From Combretum micranthum (Eukaryota; Streptophyta; Magnoliopsida; Myrtales; Combretaceae), in assembly GCA_024138025.1 (NCBI GenBank), contig JAMXBD010001365.1, positions 124,001-188,000 on the forward strand: 64,000 nucleotides of DNA, in the 5' to 3' direction. The notes below the pieces were generated by a model. The model was not told where the DNA came from. It ran no database searches and worked only from the letters and a program-made list of their open reading frames with translations. A program made the position numbers and the translations under genes. Position 1 is the stretch's first letter. Each line of letters starts with the position of its first letter. Shown here in pieces: positions 36,061 to 48,349 of the stretch.

Positions 36061-37642
36061 ATCATTCTCTTTCTCTGCAAATCTAATATAAGCTTTGGTT
36101 ACCTTTAAACTTATTGGATTATATCACTATTGGCATGTGGAGCGTATATATATATATATATAATATCTATTTTCAATTACAATTCTTAATATTATTTACA
36201 CAAAAACAAGGGAATTATAATGTTATCCTCTCGTATAGCATAAATTCATTCTTTACTTCACACTTGACATATTATAACTCTCTAAACTAAAATTAGAAAG
36301 AAATACATAAAAGAGAAAAATGATTAAATCCCTATATTTTTTATTGTTTCCGATAATAATATTGATCGCATTGTTGCAATATTTGTCAATAGTGGTGAAC
36401 AATCTCACAATTACTTTTACAACATTTTTACTATTGCCCTTTAACATGTCTACTAAACCGAAGTAAGTATATCTCAATTAGCACACAAATTTAGACCCTA
36501 TTTGTGAATCCAAATACGATACAAATGATTAGTAAACGGATCAAATCCAAAGACGATGCAAATTTAAACATGTCTGGATTTGGGTTTAGAACCTAAACAT
36601 TTTTATAAACACATGAACGCATATTTTATTTTATTAAAATATAAGGGTTTGTTTGGATTGTTGAATTATTTTTTCTATATCATATTTGTGTCGTATCTTT
36701 TTTATTAATTTATAAGTAAAATTGCCAGTTTTTCATCAATATCTGTTTTTTAACAAACATCTGTTTAAAAACAATAAAAATGTGATGTTAAAATGACCAA
36801 AATATGATGAAACAAACAGTTATGTCTAACTAAATTATTGTAAATGGGCAAATGTAGCCAAGAATTGGTTCAAGGACTTAGTGTTTTCCTCTATTGTTCG
36901 TGCCATCCATTTATTGCCTTCCTATATGGCATGCATCATCTTCACATTGTTAAGCATGGAAACTCGCACATCGGCAGCAGGATTGGCATTGATACTAGCA
37001 TTAATGTCTTCTAGTGCTAGCATGTCTGGATCAATCATATTAGGTTTAAAGTTGCTAGCATCCTGATTAGTATTATCATCAATGTTGGTTTGCTTTCTTC
37101 TTGGCAGTGTCATCACAATTGTGTCAAAATCCTCGATCTCTAGCGATCACCAAATGTAGATGTGAGGTTCTTCCTAGGGTAGTCATGCACCTATCATGTG
37201 GATCTTGCTCCTACTACATGCCTTCAAAGTACTACTAAGGAGATGACACTTGATGACTGGATGGCTTGGAGAAAATAATAAGGGAGGAAGAATAGGCAAA
37301 CTTGGTGTCTTGAATGCATAAATAATAGGTAAAAGTTTTTAAGTAGACCTCGTGCATCAAACTTACAGTTCTTGAGCAGCTGAGATAGGAATCACTTGAG
37401 CTATCTTGTTTGATCTTTTTGAATAGAGTCTTTTCTATGGAATGATTTCTTCTCTCTCCTAAAAAAAAAGTTGGAAATGAGGAGTGACTGAGTATTTATA
37501 GGCACCTAGCATTGATGATGAGCATCAAATCATCTTAGGCATTGATGGATGAGATGGAGTTCCTTGCGGGTTAAGGCTGATAGTCATCTCATATATCCAT
37601 GAGCCTCCTTGAGAAATGTTAGATGTAGCGGACTGGTCTAAC
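36061..37642. other. Spacer with unidentified transposon-like debris
   Basis: Contains a (TA)n run (36147-36163) and, at 36880-37140, less AT-rich sequence with short frames on both strands (61-64 codons) of unknown nature. The minus-strand frame is Asp/Asn-rich and could be a gag scrap, but it has no motif. Confidence 0.35.
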
Positions 37643-38190
37643 TAGGGACGCAAGCGGGGTGGGTCGTTATAAGGTACCTGACCGCCCAACCCACTAAAAG
37701 CCTATAGGATTTTGGGATTAAAAAAAAAAAAAAAAAACCTGATAAGTTATCGGGTTGGGTTTTTGGTTTATTATATAACCCATTAGAAAAATCCGACCGG
37801 CATAAATTCAAAATATTAAAAAATTAAAAATATTAAGTTATTAAAGCAAGGATTCCATTTATATTCTATGTATGTGAAAGTAAGTGGCAATGAAGTGTTT
37901 GCATCATTTTATATGATATTATTATCTAAAATTCATTCTTTCAATTTAAGTGTTTGTATCATTAATAATTAAAACAAAATTCTTTCTTTTGCTTTTTCTT
38001 TTTAAAAGAAAAAATTGAAAATCTTGGAGTAGGTCGAGTTATAGGTTCCTTACAACCCTATCGGGTCGGGTTTTAGGAATGATAAAACAAACCCGATAGG
38101 ATTTTTTTAGGTTCTAGGACACCCACTAAGACTTGGGTCGGGTTTGGGTTTTAAAAGACCCATCCCAAATCCGCCCCGGTTACATCCCTA
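37643..38190. mobile_element. hAT MITE, 548 bp
   Basis: Begins TAGGGACGCAAGCGGGG and ends CCCCGGTTACATCCCTA, forming an inverted repeat. The flanks GGTCTAAC (37635-37642) and GGTCCAAT (38191-38198) match at six of eight positions, fitting an aged 8-bp hAT target duplication. Subterminal regions are full of GGGTCGGGTTT and AACCCGA words in both orientations. The centre is AT-rich and non-coding. Confidence 0.8.
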
Positions 38191-38499
38191 GGTCCAATGA
38201 TTCTTATTCCAAGCCCACTAGGCCAAATCTTCCTGAACCATCCCAATAACTGAGTTAGACTCGCTAGGCCCTATCACTTAGCCCGCAAGTCAAACTCAAA
38301 TAAATAAATAAATAATAATATTTAATATTTTAAGCCCATTTACATTTATAAAATGATAAAACTATCCATATATAAAATATATATTATCTATAGGTATAAT
38401 ATATTATGAATTATATATAGAACAGACATACATAATATAATATATATATATATAATATAGACCTTTTCTAACAAATAATATAATCTATTATATTATTAT

Positions 38500-41265
38500 C
38501 CCTTTGGGGATTAGTAGATATTATGTTTGAGATTAATGTCCAAATGAATACAAGTGGATAAAATTTAATTATGTGAAGGTTTTGGATAGACATAGGAAAG
38601 TAACAAACCAATTATCCTATAAATCTAACAAAATTATTAAATGTGGTAATAATCAATTCATCCATAAAGGATAAACCAAGAGTTGATCAAATAAATAGAC
38701 TTAACTTGAATTCAAGTAGTTGTTGCTTAAAAGCTACTAGAATTAAAGTTAAGGATTAAGTTATTCATCATTAAATTTTGGTAATATAATTAAATCAATA
38801 GTTATTAGCCAATGAAGATGATTGGCTAATGAATAGGAGGAACCATGTCTATTTAGAAGTATTTAGGCTACAATCTTAGTAATAAAAGGTTATTGCATAT
38901 CTAATAAATTAGTTGGTATGGCAAATACTGTGTCAAATGATTGTAATGTCAGATAACAAACAAGAAAATCGAGAAATATAAATAATATAGAATTCTAATT
39001 AAATAATGTAGACCAAAATTATATCAATAAATTAATTAAGATTTTAGTTGAATAAACCAAGTATATTACAAACCCTAGATTTCGCACCAAAATCCTGAAT
39101 CATATCGAATCAATCACAAACCCTAGCAACCCTAGATTTGACCAGATAGATCTGATAACTCTAGGATATTGAATGAATGAGAATAGAGTCAAAACCTTAA
39201 AAATCAAACACTTTGAAAAAACACATATTTATCAAAACGAATCAGAAACCTAATAAACCATCCAATGTGGAAAACTGTATGGTAGATAATTTCAGTATCC
39301 GATATACTAAAATAATATTTAATAATTAAATAATATAAAATAATTTTCCATAATCCTATATCAATAAATTAGTTTGAAAATTTGTTATTTAAACATAGTA
39401 TATCACATAATCGAACCTTCTACTGGTAAGATAATTATCACTTCATATCTACTTTATACCACATCAAATCAACTTTATGTCAAAGAACACATCTAGTATC
39501 ACCTAGATGTCCATTTTTCAAGACTAGCGTTACCTCTACATGTCCTTTTTCTTCTTTTCCAAGCAAACATCAACATAAGTCTTTTCTGTTTCTTTACTAT
39601 CTTCCCTTTCCTTCTCTTAGAAGGTGCTACCCTGGTGTTTTGATATGATATCCGCAATTTCTCTTGATTTCTAATTGAATACGCATATTAATTGTTCCAT
39701 TAGGGTAGCTATATGTTGTGTGTTATCAATGATTTCCACTGAAACTTCAAATTTTTTCCTCTTCTAAATACCATTTTTCATTTGTAAAACCACAACCTAT
39801 ACTTTACCCTCAAATTTCTTTAAGTGTCTCTCATTCTTTTCTCTCTTCTCTTCCTCATTTCCCTAGAAGTACCACCCCTCTTCCCGCTCCCTCTAGATCT
39901 CTGGTTCTCTCTCCCTCCACAACACACACATACTTTTCCATCTCAAAATTCCTTCTATGATAAAGCTACACCCTTCCTTATGTAATATGTATAGTAGATA
40001 TTGTGTTAAATGCATAAAAATCCCATTACCTTTATGTATACACCATGATGCCTTGTGCTAGGAATGAGAGATGATGATTTCTTGAGTTGAAAGTTTGTTG
40101 ATAAGTTGTTTTCTTGCTTTTCTCTTTGTATGTGCCAAAACCGATAATGAACTCAATTCATAATGTTGAGATCTTCATGTCTAGGGTAAATATGATTAAA
40201 TATAGAACTTAAATGAGTAAGTTTCTATCATCATCCATGGCACCACAAGTTTTGTTCTTTAGCTTCGAGATTTAAACCTATGAAATAAGTTTTTCACATC
40301 TTAATGCAAGGATGACTTCAACATAATGAAGCACATCCCCATTTTCTTACATATTCAAAACTCACAAGAAACCATTATGTATTTGAGCTTCATTTTTCCT
40401 TTTTCTTAAAGTTTGTCATTATGGTGACTAAGAGCTTAAGGAAAATGTGAAAACAAAACTCCTCATCTTCTTTCTTCCTGTATGTCGTGACACAAAGGGG
40501 TACAAGGGGAGTATGATGTGTCATTTTTCCTTCCTATCTCTTTTGATTTAAACGTTAAAGTTGAACAAAGCCAAGAAAGTCTTTTTTCCCCAATTTTCTT
40601 CTTGGTCAAGACATTAAGAGCTATGGAGTTTAGTTTCAAGCTTGGATTTCTCATTTTAAGGAGTTTCATGATGAGTCTAAGGGTTTTAGCAAACTAAACA
40701 AGGATATGATACCATATTACTTGAAACTAAGCCAACAAAGACTTTAAAAACTTGAAAAAGAAAACTTTTCTTCTTCGTTTGCTATAGTCATAAGCCTCTA
40801 TGGCGCTCACTATGTGAGTTTCTAACCTTGCTTCTTGTTTCTATTGTCCTAAAAGCCTCATGAGGAGTTTAAGTGCTAGAAACAAGTAAGAGAAAGGAAC
40901 AACATCATGATCTTTAACTAAAAGCTAAGCATAACTTCAAGGACTTAATGAGACAACAAGGAAGAAATCTCTCTTTCCCTTTTTTCCTTCATGGTCATCA
41001 ACCATATGACTCACAAAAGTGAGCTTCGACTTTCATTTCGTTCTTTTCCTCTAAATTACCATCTTAGTTGTCCCACGTAAAGGATAGACGCGATGGTGAA
41101 CAAAAGATAAGGAGAAAACATTCCTTTTTCTTACTCACATGCATGCCAAAAATCCTAAAGACCAAGTTAAGGTAAGATTTCAATTTTTTTTTTTTTAATA
41201 TAAAGACTTTTCTTTTAAGTTTTGGGGCATGAACTTACGTATACTAAAGAGAAAATGATAAAAAA
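38500..41265 (+). repeat. Left arm of long inverted repeat
   Basis: About 2.77 kb. Its inner 0.9 kb shows a degenerate period of roughly 190 bp: pyrimidine-rich TTTTCTTCTTC-like starts near 40392, 40573, 40762 and 40965, each followed by a GGTCAT...GAGTTT-like phrase. The 68-codon frame at 40463-40669 (minus) falls in this array and is not convincing as a gene. Confidence 0.75.
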
Positions 41266-42804
41266 GCACTCCTAATCTCTTCCTAGATCTTGGCTTGCTT
41301 TGGAAAATTAAGGTAAGGGTTCTTTTTATCATTTTCTCTTAATATACTTAAGTTCCTACTCTTAAACTCAAAACAAAAGTTTTTATTGTCTAAGAAAGTT
41401 TATAATCATACCTTAACTTAGTCTTTAGGACTTCGGCATGCATGCGAATAGGAAAAGGAATGTTTTATCTGTATCTTTTGTTCACTATCGCATCTATCCA
41501 TCATACTAGACTACTGAGATAATCATTTGGAGGAAAAGAATGAAATGAAAGTTAAAGCTCACTATTGTGTGCCACATAGCCTACGACCATGAAGGAAAAA
41601 GGGAAAGAGAGATTTCTTCATTTTTGTCTCATTAAGTCCTTAGAGTTATGGCTAGCTTTTGCTTAAGGATCATGATGTTGCTCCTTTCCCTTACTTGTTT
41701 CTAGCACTTCAACTCCTCATGAGACTTCTAGGACCACAAAAACAAGAAATTGGAAACTCACATAGTGAGCACAATAGACTTATGACCATAACAAAAAAAG
41801 ACGAAAGGTTTTCTTTTTCTAGTTCTTAGAGTCTTTGCTAGCTTAATTTCAAGAAATATGATATCATATCCTTGTCTAGTTTGTTAAAACCCTTAAACCC
41901 GTCATGTAACTTCTTAAAATAAGAAATCAAGCTTGAAACTAATCTCATGGCTCTTAATCTCAACCAAGAAGGAAAATGAGGAAAATAAGACTTTCTTGGA
42001 TTTGTTCAACTTTAAAATGTTTGAATCAAGTGTGCTAAGAAGGAAAAGTGATACACCATACTCTCCTTGCACCCCTTTGTTTCAGCACACATGAAGAAAG
42101 AGAGGGAGGAGTTTTGTTGTCACATTTTCCCTTTACTCAATAATGAGCTCATGGTCACCATAATAACAAACTTAAAGAAAAAGGGACAATGAAGATCAAA
42201 CACATAATTGTTTCTTGTAAGCTTCATACTTGTAAGAAAATGAGAATGGTGCTTCATTATGTGAAGTCACCCTTAGTAGAGAAGACATCATCTAAGTGAA
42301 ATAGTTCATGAGATGCTTGAACTTTTCACTTAATGTATTAGGGTCACTAAATAAGGAAATGACTTTGTAATGTCTGAACATCACAACCTTTCTTTCCTTT
42401 GTGTTTAGTATTGTTGAGTCATCCTTGCAACAAGATGATGGAGCTCATATTTTAAAGTAAAACTTTAAAGTTCATGAATATAACTTGTGATGCCATGGAT
42501 GATGATGGAAACTCACTTTGGTAAAGCTTCATAATTCATCATCCTTACTCTAAACATAAGGATCTCAACATGACGAGTTGAGCCTCACATGAACATTTGT
42601 TATAAACAAAGAAATGAAAAGAAAACAAACATAAAATGGTCTTTTAAATGAAAGTAATTATCACATCCTCTCCTAGCATCAAGCATTATAGGGTTGAACA
42701 TGAGGATGATGATGTTATGTGCATTTTTCACATCACAGCTACTACATACTAAAAGCATGGAGTGTATTTCTTTACCTAAGGAGTGTTGTAGAAGTGGCTC
42801 GTGT

Positions 42805-44470
42805 ATTGATAAGGCTACTATACTTTATTCCATTCATAGGAATTTTGGCATGATTTGATCCATTTTTAGATAAATTTCTAAATTTTGTGCTTTTATTATT
42901 TAATTTTTTTTAGCTCTTAGAATAAAGAAAAGAAGGAACAAGTGGTTCGAATTAGATTTGAAGAAAAACAACAACAAAGTTCAAAGACTGATTTTCATCC
43001 AAGCCTTCAAAAATGTCTGTCGAGGGCAAAAGTACATGGCAAAACAGGACAAAGTTCCCAATCACGCCCTAAACCAAGCCCTCAACATGATCCTCAGTTT
43101 ACATTGAGATGATCGAGGCCTAAACATCGTGATATAGCCTCAATTGCGCCCTAAAGTTGAGCACTAGATTTTACCCACGATTGTAGTTGAGCCAAAATTC
43201 AAGCCTTTAAAGAAAATAATGCAGCTTAGACTACAACCAAACTTCGAGCCTTGGATTTGACCCATGAAAAAAGTGACTCTATCTAGCTGTCATGAATTAG
43301 CTGGCTCAATGATGCATGCGTGAAAATAAGAACGATTTCTGTTATAAAGAATAAGTCATGTCAGCAAATAAAATCTTCATAATTTTTATGCCTATAGTTT
43401 ATAAATAAATATGCATAGATATCCAATAAGGAGTGTACCATATGTAACAAATTACTAACATAGAATAGAGAGAGAAATCTTTAACGAAAGAACTATTTCT
43501 TCTTACTAAGGAATTTCGAATTTTCTAGGTAAAATCATTTTAACACATTGTTTGTAATTGCTAAATTCAGAACTTAATTTGCAATATTTATTCTTAATTC
43601 CATATTATTTATTTAAATTTGTGCTTAATGTTTACATCTATAGAGAAATAATCATTTTAACTTAGAGTTTGTAAATCCAAATTCTGATTCATGTGATTTC
43701 AAATGCCTTTTTAATTGAATATTGACTGGGTATTTGTATTTAATAGCTTAAACTTAATTTCGGAGATTTAAATGCATGGTGCACCTTTTAGATCTACATC
43801 TAATTTTAACTGAATAGATCGAGAGATCATTCTTTTAAATAGATCAAGACATCATTCTTTTGAATAAATCTAGGCTATTAATAAAGTTGCTCATAATCAC
43901 CTTTAGAAAAAGATGGTAAAACATTCTATCACTCGTTTTCAAATTTCTGAAATGGGTTTTTAAACAAAGGATTCTTAAACTTTATATGGATCTAGATTAC
44001 TAATAGCTTGTGAAGAGATTCAGGTGGTATAATCTAGATCTAGAGTTTCTTACCTTGATAGAGGCTTTACGTAACCTCATGAGTCCAATGGTACAAATAT
44101 ACCAACAAACAACTCTTTGAGTTTATTGAGAAACCAAATGATAAGGAATTGGTATCCTAAGTCTCACCTTGTATCTACAAATTTATCTTAATTTTTACCC
44201 TTAAAATATGTATGTATCTCTTAGAATTAACCCTAGTTTAGCTTCTGTTGTTATTATTTGCTAAATTTTTATTTAGCTAGATAATAGATGAAAAGTGAGT
44301 ATGGTAGATACTGACGATCCCTAATGAATATGACCTAATACTTTCAATACTACTTTCGGTACATGCTTGCCTAATGTTGATGATTACAACTAAAGTCGAA
44401 TAGAATTTATTAGCATTTTTATATAAATTTTTTGAAAACTTTGACTTTGTGTTATGTAAGATGATCCACT
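42805..44470 (+). mobile_element. Solo-LTR-like insertion in the right arm
   Basis: Absent from the left arm and similar, in reverse, to 57128-58875. Shared landmarks are the start TGATAAG followed by TTCATAGGAATTT, GTGCTTAATGTTTA (43621), GAGAAATAATC, and a late TAGATACTGACGATCCC (44306). A family phrase 'GGCAAGTGCACC...GATCCCAAGGGATCGGT' in the 57-kb copy is typical of a widespread plant LTR family. There is no coding sequence. The 5-bp target duplication is not clear, so the ends are approximate. Confidence 0.6.
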
Positions 44471-44805
44471 AATGTGAACCCTAACCATGTATATGATGTG
44501 AAAGAGAGAGGGAGAAGGAGAACCAAGAGGGAGTAGGGAGGAGAGGGGGAGGTGGCGACAATAAAATGAAATGGAAGGATGAGAGAAGGAAAGAAAGAAA
44601 TAGAGAGAGTGTAATTGCAAAAAGAGGAAATGAGGTAATGAGATAACGTGGATGACAGAGGGAGAGTATTTATAGAGGAATGGAGGAATGAGACATTGAA
44701 AAAATAAGGAGATGAGATGGGATGGAGACAATAAGAAAAAAGAAGAAGAATTAGAGAAAAGAAAAGAGAAGATGAAAGAGACATAAAATTATATAAAGTT
44801 AAAAA

Positions 44806-44930
44806 GAATATTTGATGGGACATGAAGAAGATTGGATATTGCATAAAGAATATTTGAAGTGAGTTAAAGAAGATTTGATCGGATATAAAGAAGATTAAAT
44901 GTGACATAAAGTAGATTTGGCGCGAAATTA
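44806..44930 (+). repeat. 21-bp tandem repeat array
   Basis: Five full 21-bp units and a sixth partial one, with consensus GAAGATTTGATGTGACATAAA. Starts are at 44806, 44827, 44848, 44869, 44890 and 44911. The opposite arm has only one or two units of the same kind (near 39440-39480). Confidence 0.85.
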
Positions 44931-46315
44931 TCTTGCTAGTAGGAAGATTGGATACATGATTGTTTGGTTCATCTGATGAAATTTTAATTCAAAAGGCCGA
45001 TATGATAATATGAAATTTATTTTATATAATCAAATATTATTTTAATATTTTATCTCGATTCATGTGCTTCTGATAGGATACTAGAGTTATATGTCCTAAG
45101 GTTACCATATTAGATGATTTATCGATTTTTTATTTGTTTTGATTGTAGCATGTTTTCCTAGGCGATCAATCTTTAAGGCTTAGAGTCTAACCTCATTCGT
45201 CTATTATTCAAGGTTTATCATATTTATCTAATTAAATCTTAGGTTTTTAGGGTTTTGGATTAATTCAATAGGGTTTAAGGTTTTGGTGTGAAATCTTAAG
45301 GTTCACGATGCGTTCGGTTTATTCGGCTGAAATCCTAATTGATTTACTAATACGAAAATATGATTTTAGTCTATGTTATTTAATTAAAATATTATATTAT
45401 TATATTCTCGATTTACATGGTTGTTATCTAATATTACAATCATCTAATATAGTATTTGTTGTACAAATTATTTATTAGATATTTAGTTTATGTTGATAAT
45501 TGCACTCTCTCCTAAGTAATTAACTCTAGGGTCTTATTAGCTAGTTTTATATAACTTGTATTCTAAGTATATCAAATCTACCCATTCACATCTAAGATTC
45601 TTAGGGTTTCAAATCGAATTGGCACGAATTAGGGTTTTTGATTTCATACTAATTTTAAGACTTACTTTTAAACTTATTAAAAAATTTAGAGGTTCACATC
45701 TATAGATTTTTCTTAAGGTTTTCTAGAAGATTTTAGGATCTCTTGAGTAAGGTCTGGACTTTATTAATTAGGATTTTAACCTTACAAACTTTGGATTTTA
45801 TGGACTACATGCTTTCAATAGCCCTCTTATTTGGCAATTGAGGCTTTTAAAAGTTTCCTTCATCCTTCATTCTAGCTTTTATTTTCATTGTTCATTGAAC
45901 AACTTCTCATTTCTATCACTAAGATCGTAGCTTAGATACTTATAAATAGATATTGTTTCTTCTACTTACTAGTCAATTGTCTTCATTAGCTAATAACTAT
46001 TGATCCAACTATATTATCAAAATTTAATGATCAAGAGCTTATTCCTTAACTTTAATTACAGTAACAACAACTACTTGGATCTAATTCTAGTATATTTAAT
46101 CAATCAACTATTGATTTCTCCTTTATGGATGTATCGATTATCACCACATTTGAGAATTTGTCAAGTTAAATACCCTTGATTAGACACAATCATAGGATAA
46201 TCGGTTTCTTTCTTTCCTATGCCTACTTAAAGCCTCCACGTAATTAAATTTTTCTCACTTGTAATCATTTGGACATTATTCACAAACGTAATATCTACCA
46301 ATCCACCAACACAGA

Positions 46316-47300
46316 ATGTTCTCATAGGCATCTCTTAATTGAGAACCCAATCTTAAGGATTATTAATGATTCCATCAACTTGATATTTTCTTAATCAAAC
46401 AATTATACTACAATCTTCCAAGTATGAATAAATTTATGCATGGTATCCTAATTTCTCCTCTTTATTGTGAGTGTTTATTGATTATTCTCTAATCTCCATT
46501 CGATCATTAACTTGTCTATTAGAAATCCATACTTAAGTAGGTTAGATCACTTTCCTCTAGATGGAAGAAACTTATCCTTAATACAATTCTCATATTCTTG
46601 TGACTTCTTACTTATGGTCCCTAAATTTGTCTTGAGGCAGTGGTGGTGGTGGTGTATATTTCTTCTAGGATCTCTAGATCTCTAATAATTATGTCATTAA
46701 TTCGTTGATTTATTATCAATCATCGATTGTCAAAATTTATGGGGAAATTACATTTTGTATCTCAAAATTTTATTGATAACGATCTAAATTTTAAACTTCA
46801 ATTAAACTGTTCCTATCCTAATACTCATTAAAAATTAAGAGTAATCTTTACAACTTTTCTTGAGTAATCTTTACGACTTTTCTTAAAGCTTCTTAAAATT
46901 TTATAGCCTATTCTTAAGAATCTTCAAAATTAGGTTTGTGAAAATTTAGAGGTTTATAGAAATGTTAGTTGATCAACAAAAGTTCATTCAATCTAATAAC
47001 TCTTGAAAACCTTTCGGATACTTGAATATACTTAGTAGATAATACAGAAGTGGCAAAACCTTAGAAAAACAACAAAACAAACCCCAAAGAATCGAATATG
47101 AACCCTACTTTTTTGAGACCTTACTTTAAATGATAAAAATAATATAAAAAATGGAAAAACGACTACCCATATACAAAAATTGAACTTAAAATGATCAAGA
47201 TATAGCCTTTTTATAAAAGAAACTACGTAACCGGGAACATACAGTGAGAATACTAAAAATAGAAAATCTACTTAAAAAAGATTTAGTAGAAATCTTATTA
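46316..47300. other. AT-rich spacer, nothing recognised
   Basis: No gene-like frame. A short (GGT)n run occurs near 46638-46655. Confidence 0.45.
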
Positions 47301-47950
47301 TATTGTTTATTTCTTTGTTTAAGAGATCTTGACTTCGAGTTACCATTACCCCGAGGATTATTACGATTGACAAGCGATATTGGACGAGTGAGTTTTTCCT
47401 TATAATTTTGTTACCTTATTTGTATTTATAATTAGTTGCATTGGATTTTAAGAAAGATAAAATGGAATATTGCATGGGGTCATGGGATTCATATGTGCTT
47501 GAATGGCATGCTTGAAAACACCTTATAGATCATAACAAGTTGATAAGTGTTAAATTATATGATGCACATATGATACCCCTTGAATATGTGTTGCAATTGG
47601 TTTACCATCTAATAATGAACCTTAATTATATTTGGCTTAAGAAATAGAACATCATGCATTGCATGTCGTGTCACATACTGAAGACTGTTACTCCTACGAG
47701 AGAAACTGAAGTGGCTACAATATCATGCTACGTGCATGGCTTGCTCATGCTTGAGGAATTAAGTCGCTCGGTGGACACATCCTCAAGGAGGAGCTGCACT
47801 AAGGTGATCGCTATGAGGGTGCCTGGGAACTAGCAATAAAGGATTACGGAAACCTTAGAAAAATTCCTTAACCCTTGTCATAAGGGTGTAAATCACAATT
47901 TCCAGATGACTGCTTATACATTGCTTGTCTCACATTCTTGTTGCATAGCA
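47300..47950 (+). repeat. Possible LTR-type relic
   Basis: Less AT-rich than its surroundings. Phrases such as 'GGACGAGTGAGTTTTTCC' and 'CATCCTCAAGGAGG...GGTGATCGC...GGTGCCTGGGAAC' are reminiscent of chromovirus LTRs. Partial inverted similarity to 18900-20200 is the main hint. No paired end or target duplication was found. Confidence 0.22.
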
Positions 47951-48077
47951 TATGCGTAAAATTAAAATAACTTGCTTGTTTTGTTTGCTATGGTACAATT
48001 GAAGGAAATTATCTCACTAAGCTAGATGTAGCTTATCCTCCTAATAGTTTTTTTTTTTTTTTTTTTTTGCATGAAAT

Positions 48078-48340
48078 TTGAAAGTGAGATTGAAATAGGA
48101 TTCAAGCGCACAGCATACCAAAGATCAAGCCAAGATAATTAAAGGATTACGATGTTGATGGACTAAGCCTAGTTCAGAGAAAAGATTCAAGACTTGATGT
48201 TTCTCTTTCTTAACTTTCTTTCCTTAATTTGAAAGTTGTGATTGGGATAGGATTCAAGCATCGAGTATACCAAAGATCAAGCCAAGATAATTAGAGAATT
48301 AGGATGTTTATGGACTAAACCTAGTTGAGAGAATAGAGTT
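48078..48340. repeat. Direct repeat, two units of about 112 bp
   Basis: TTGAAAGT...CCAAAGATCAAGCCAAGATAATTA... at 48078 recurs at 48229, an offset of 151 bp, with good but imperfect identity. A poly-T run (about 48048-48068) precedes the first copy. No coding potential. Confidence 0.7.
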
Positions 48341-48349
48341 GGTTGGTTT

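Larger units (their letters stand above)
38500..46315. mobile_element. Very long inverted repeat, Foldback-like
   Basis: The left arm (38500-41265) is repeated as its reverse complement in the right arm (41323-46315). I checked the match at six places: 38500-38640 with 46150-46300; 38640-38870 with 45900-46150; 38900-39180 with 45200-45480; 39830-39930 with 44500-44620; 40020-40260 with 42480-42720; and 40450-40560 with 42030-42140. The innermost stem (41247-41265 with 41323-41341) is essentially perfect and the loop is 57 bp. The right arm is longer mainly because of an LTR-like insertion (about 42805-44470). No protein is encoded. Foldback elements are known for long terminal inverted repeats made of tandem units; a head-to-head duplication is the alternative. 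Confidence 0.85.
41323..46315 (-). repeat. Right arm of long inverted repeat
   Basis: Reverse-complement partner of the left arm, about 3.36 kb without the LTR-like insertion. It carries an expanded 21-bp tandem array (44806-44930). Purine-rich DNA at 44500-44780 gives long open minus-strand frames that are Ser/Phe/Leu-rich low complexity and not real genes. Confidence 0.8.

Noticed and set aside
44390..44907. Overlapping minus-strand frames of 113 and 151 codons
   Set aside because: They come from a purine-rich plus strand, giving low-complexity Ser/Phe/Leu/Ile strings within the inverted-repeat arm. There is no domain and no conservation of frame in the other arm.
44806..44930. CRISPR-like array
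   Set aside because: The units are contiguous 21-mers without spacers, in plant DNA. It is a simple tandem repeat.
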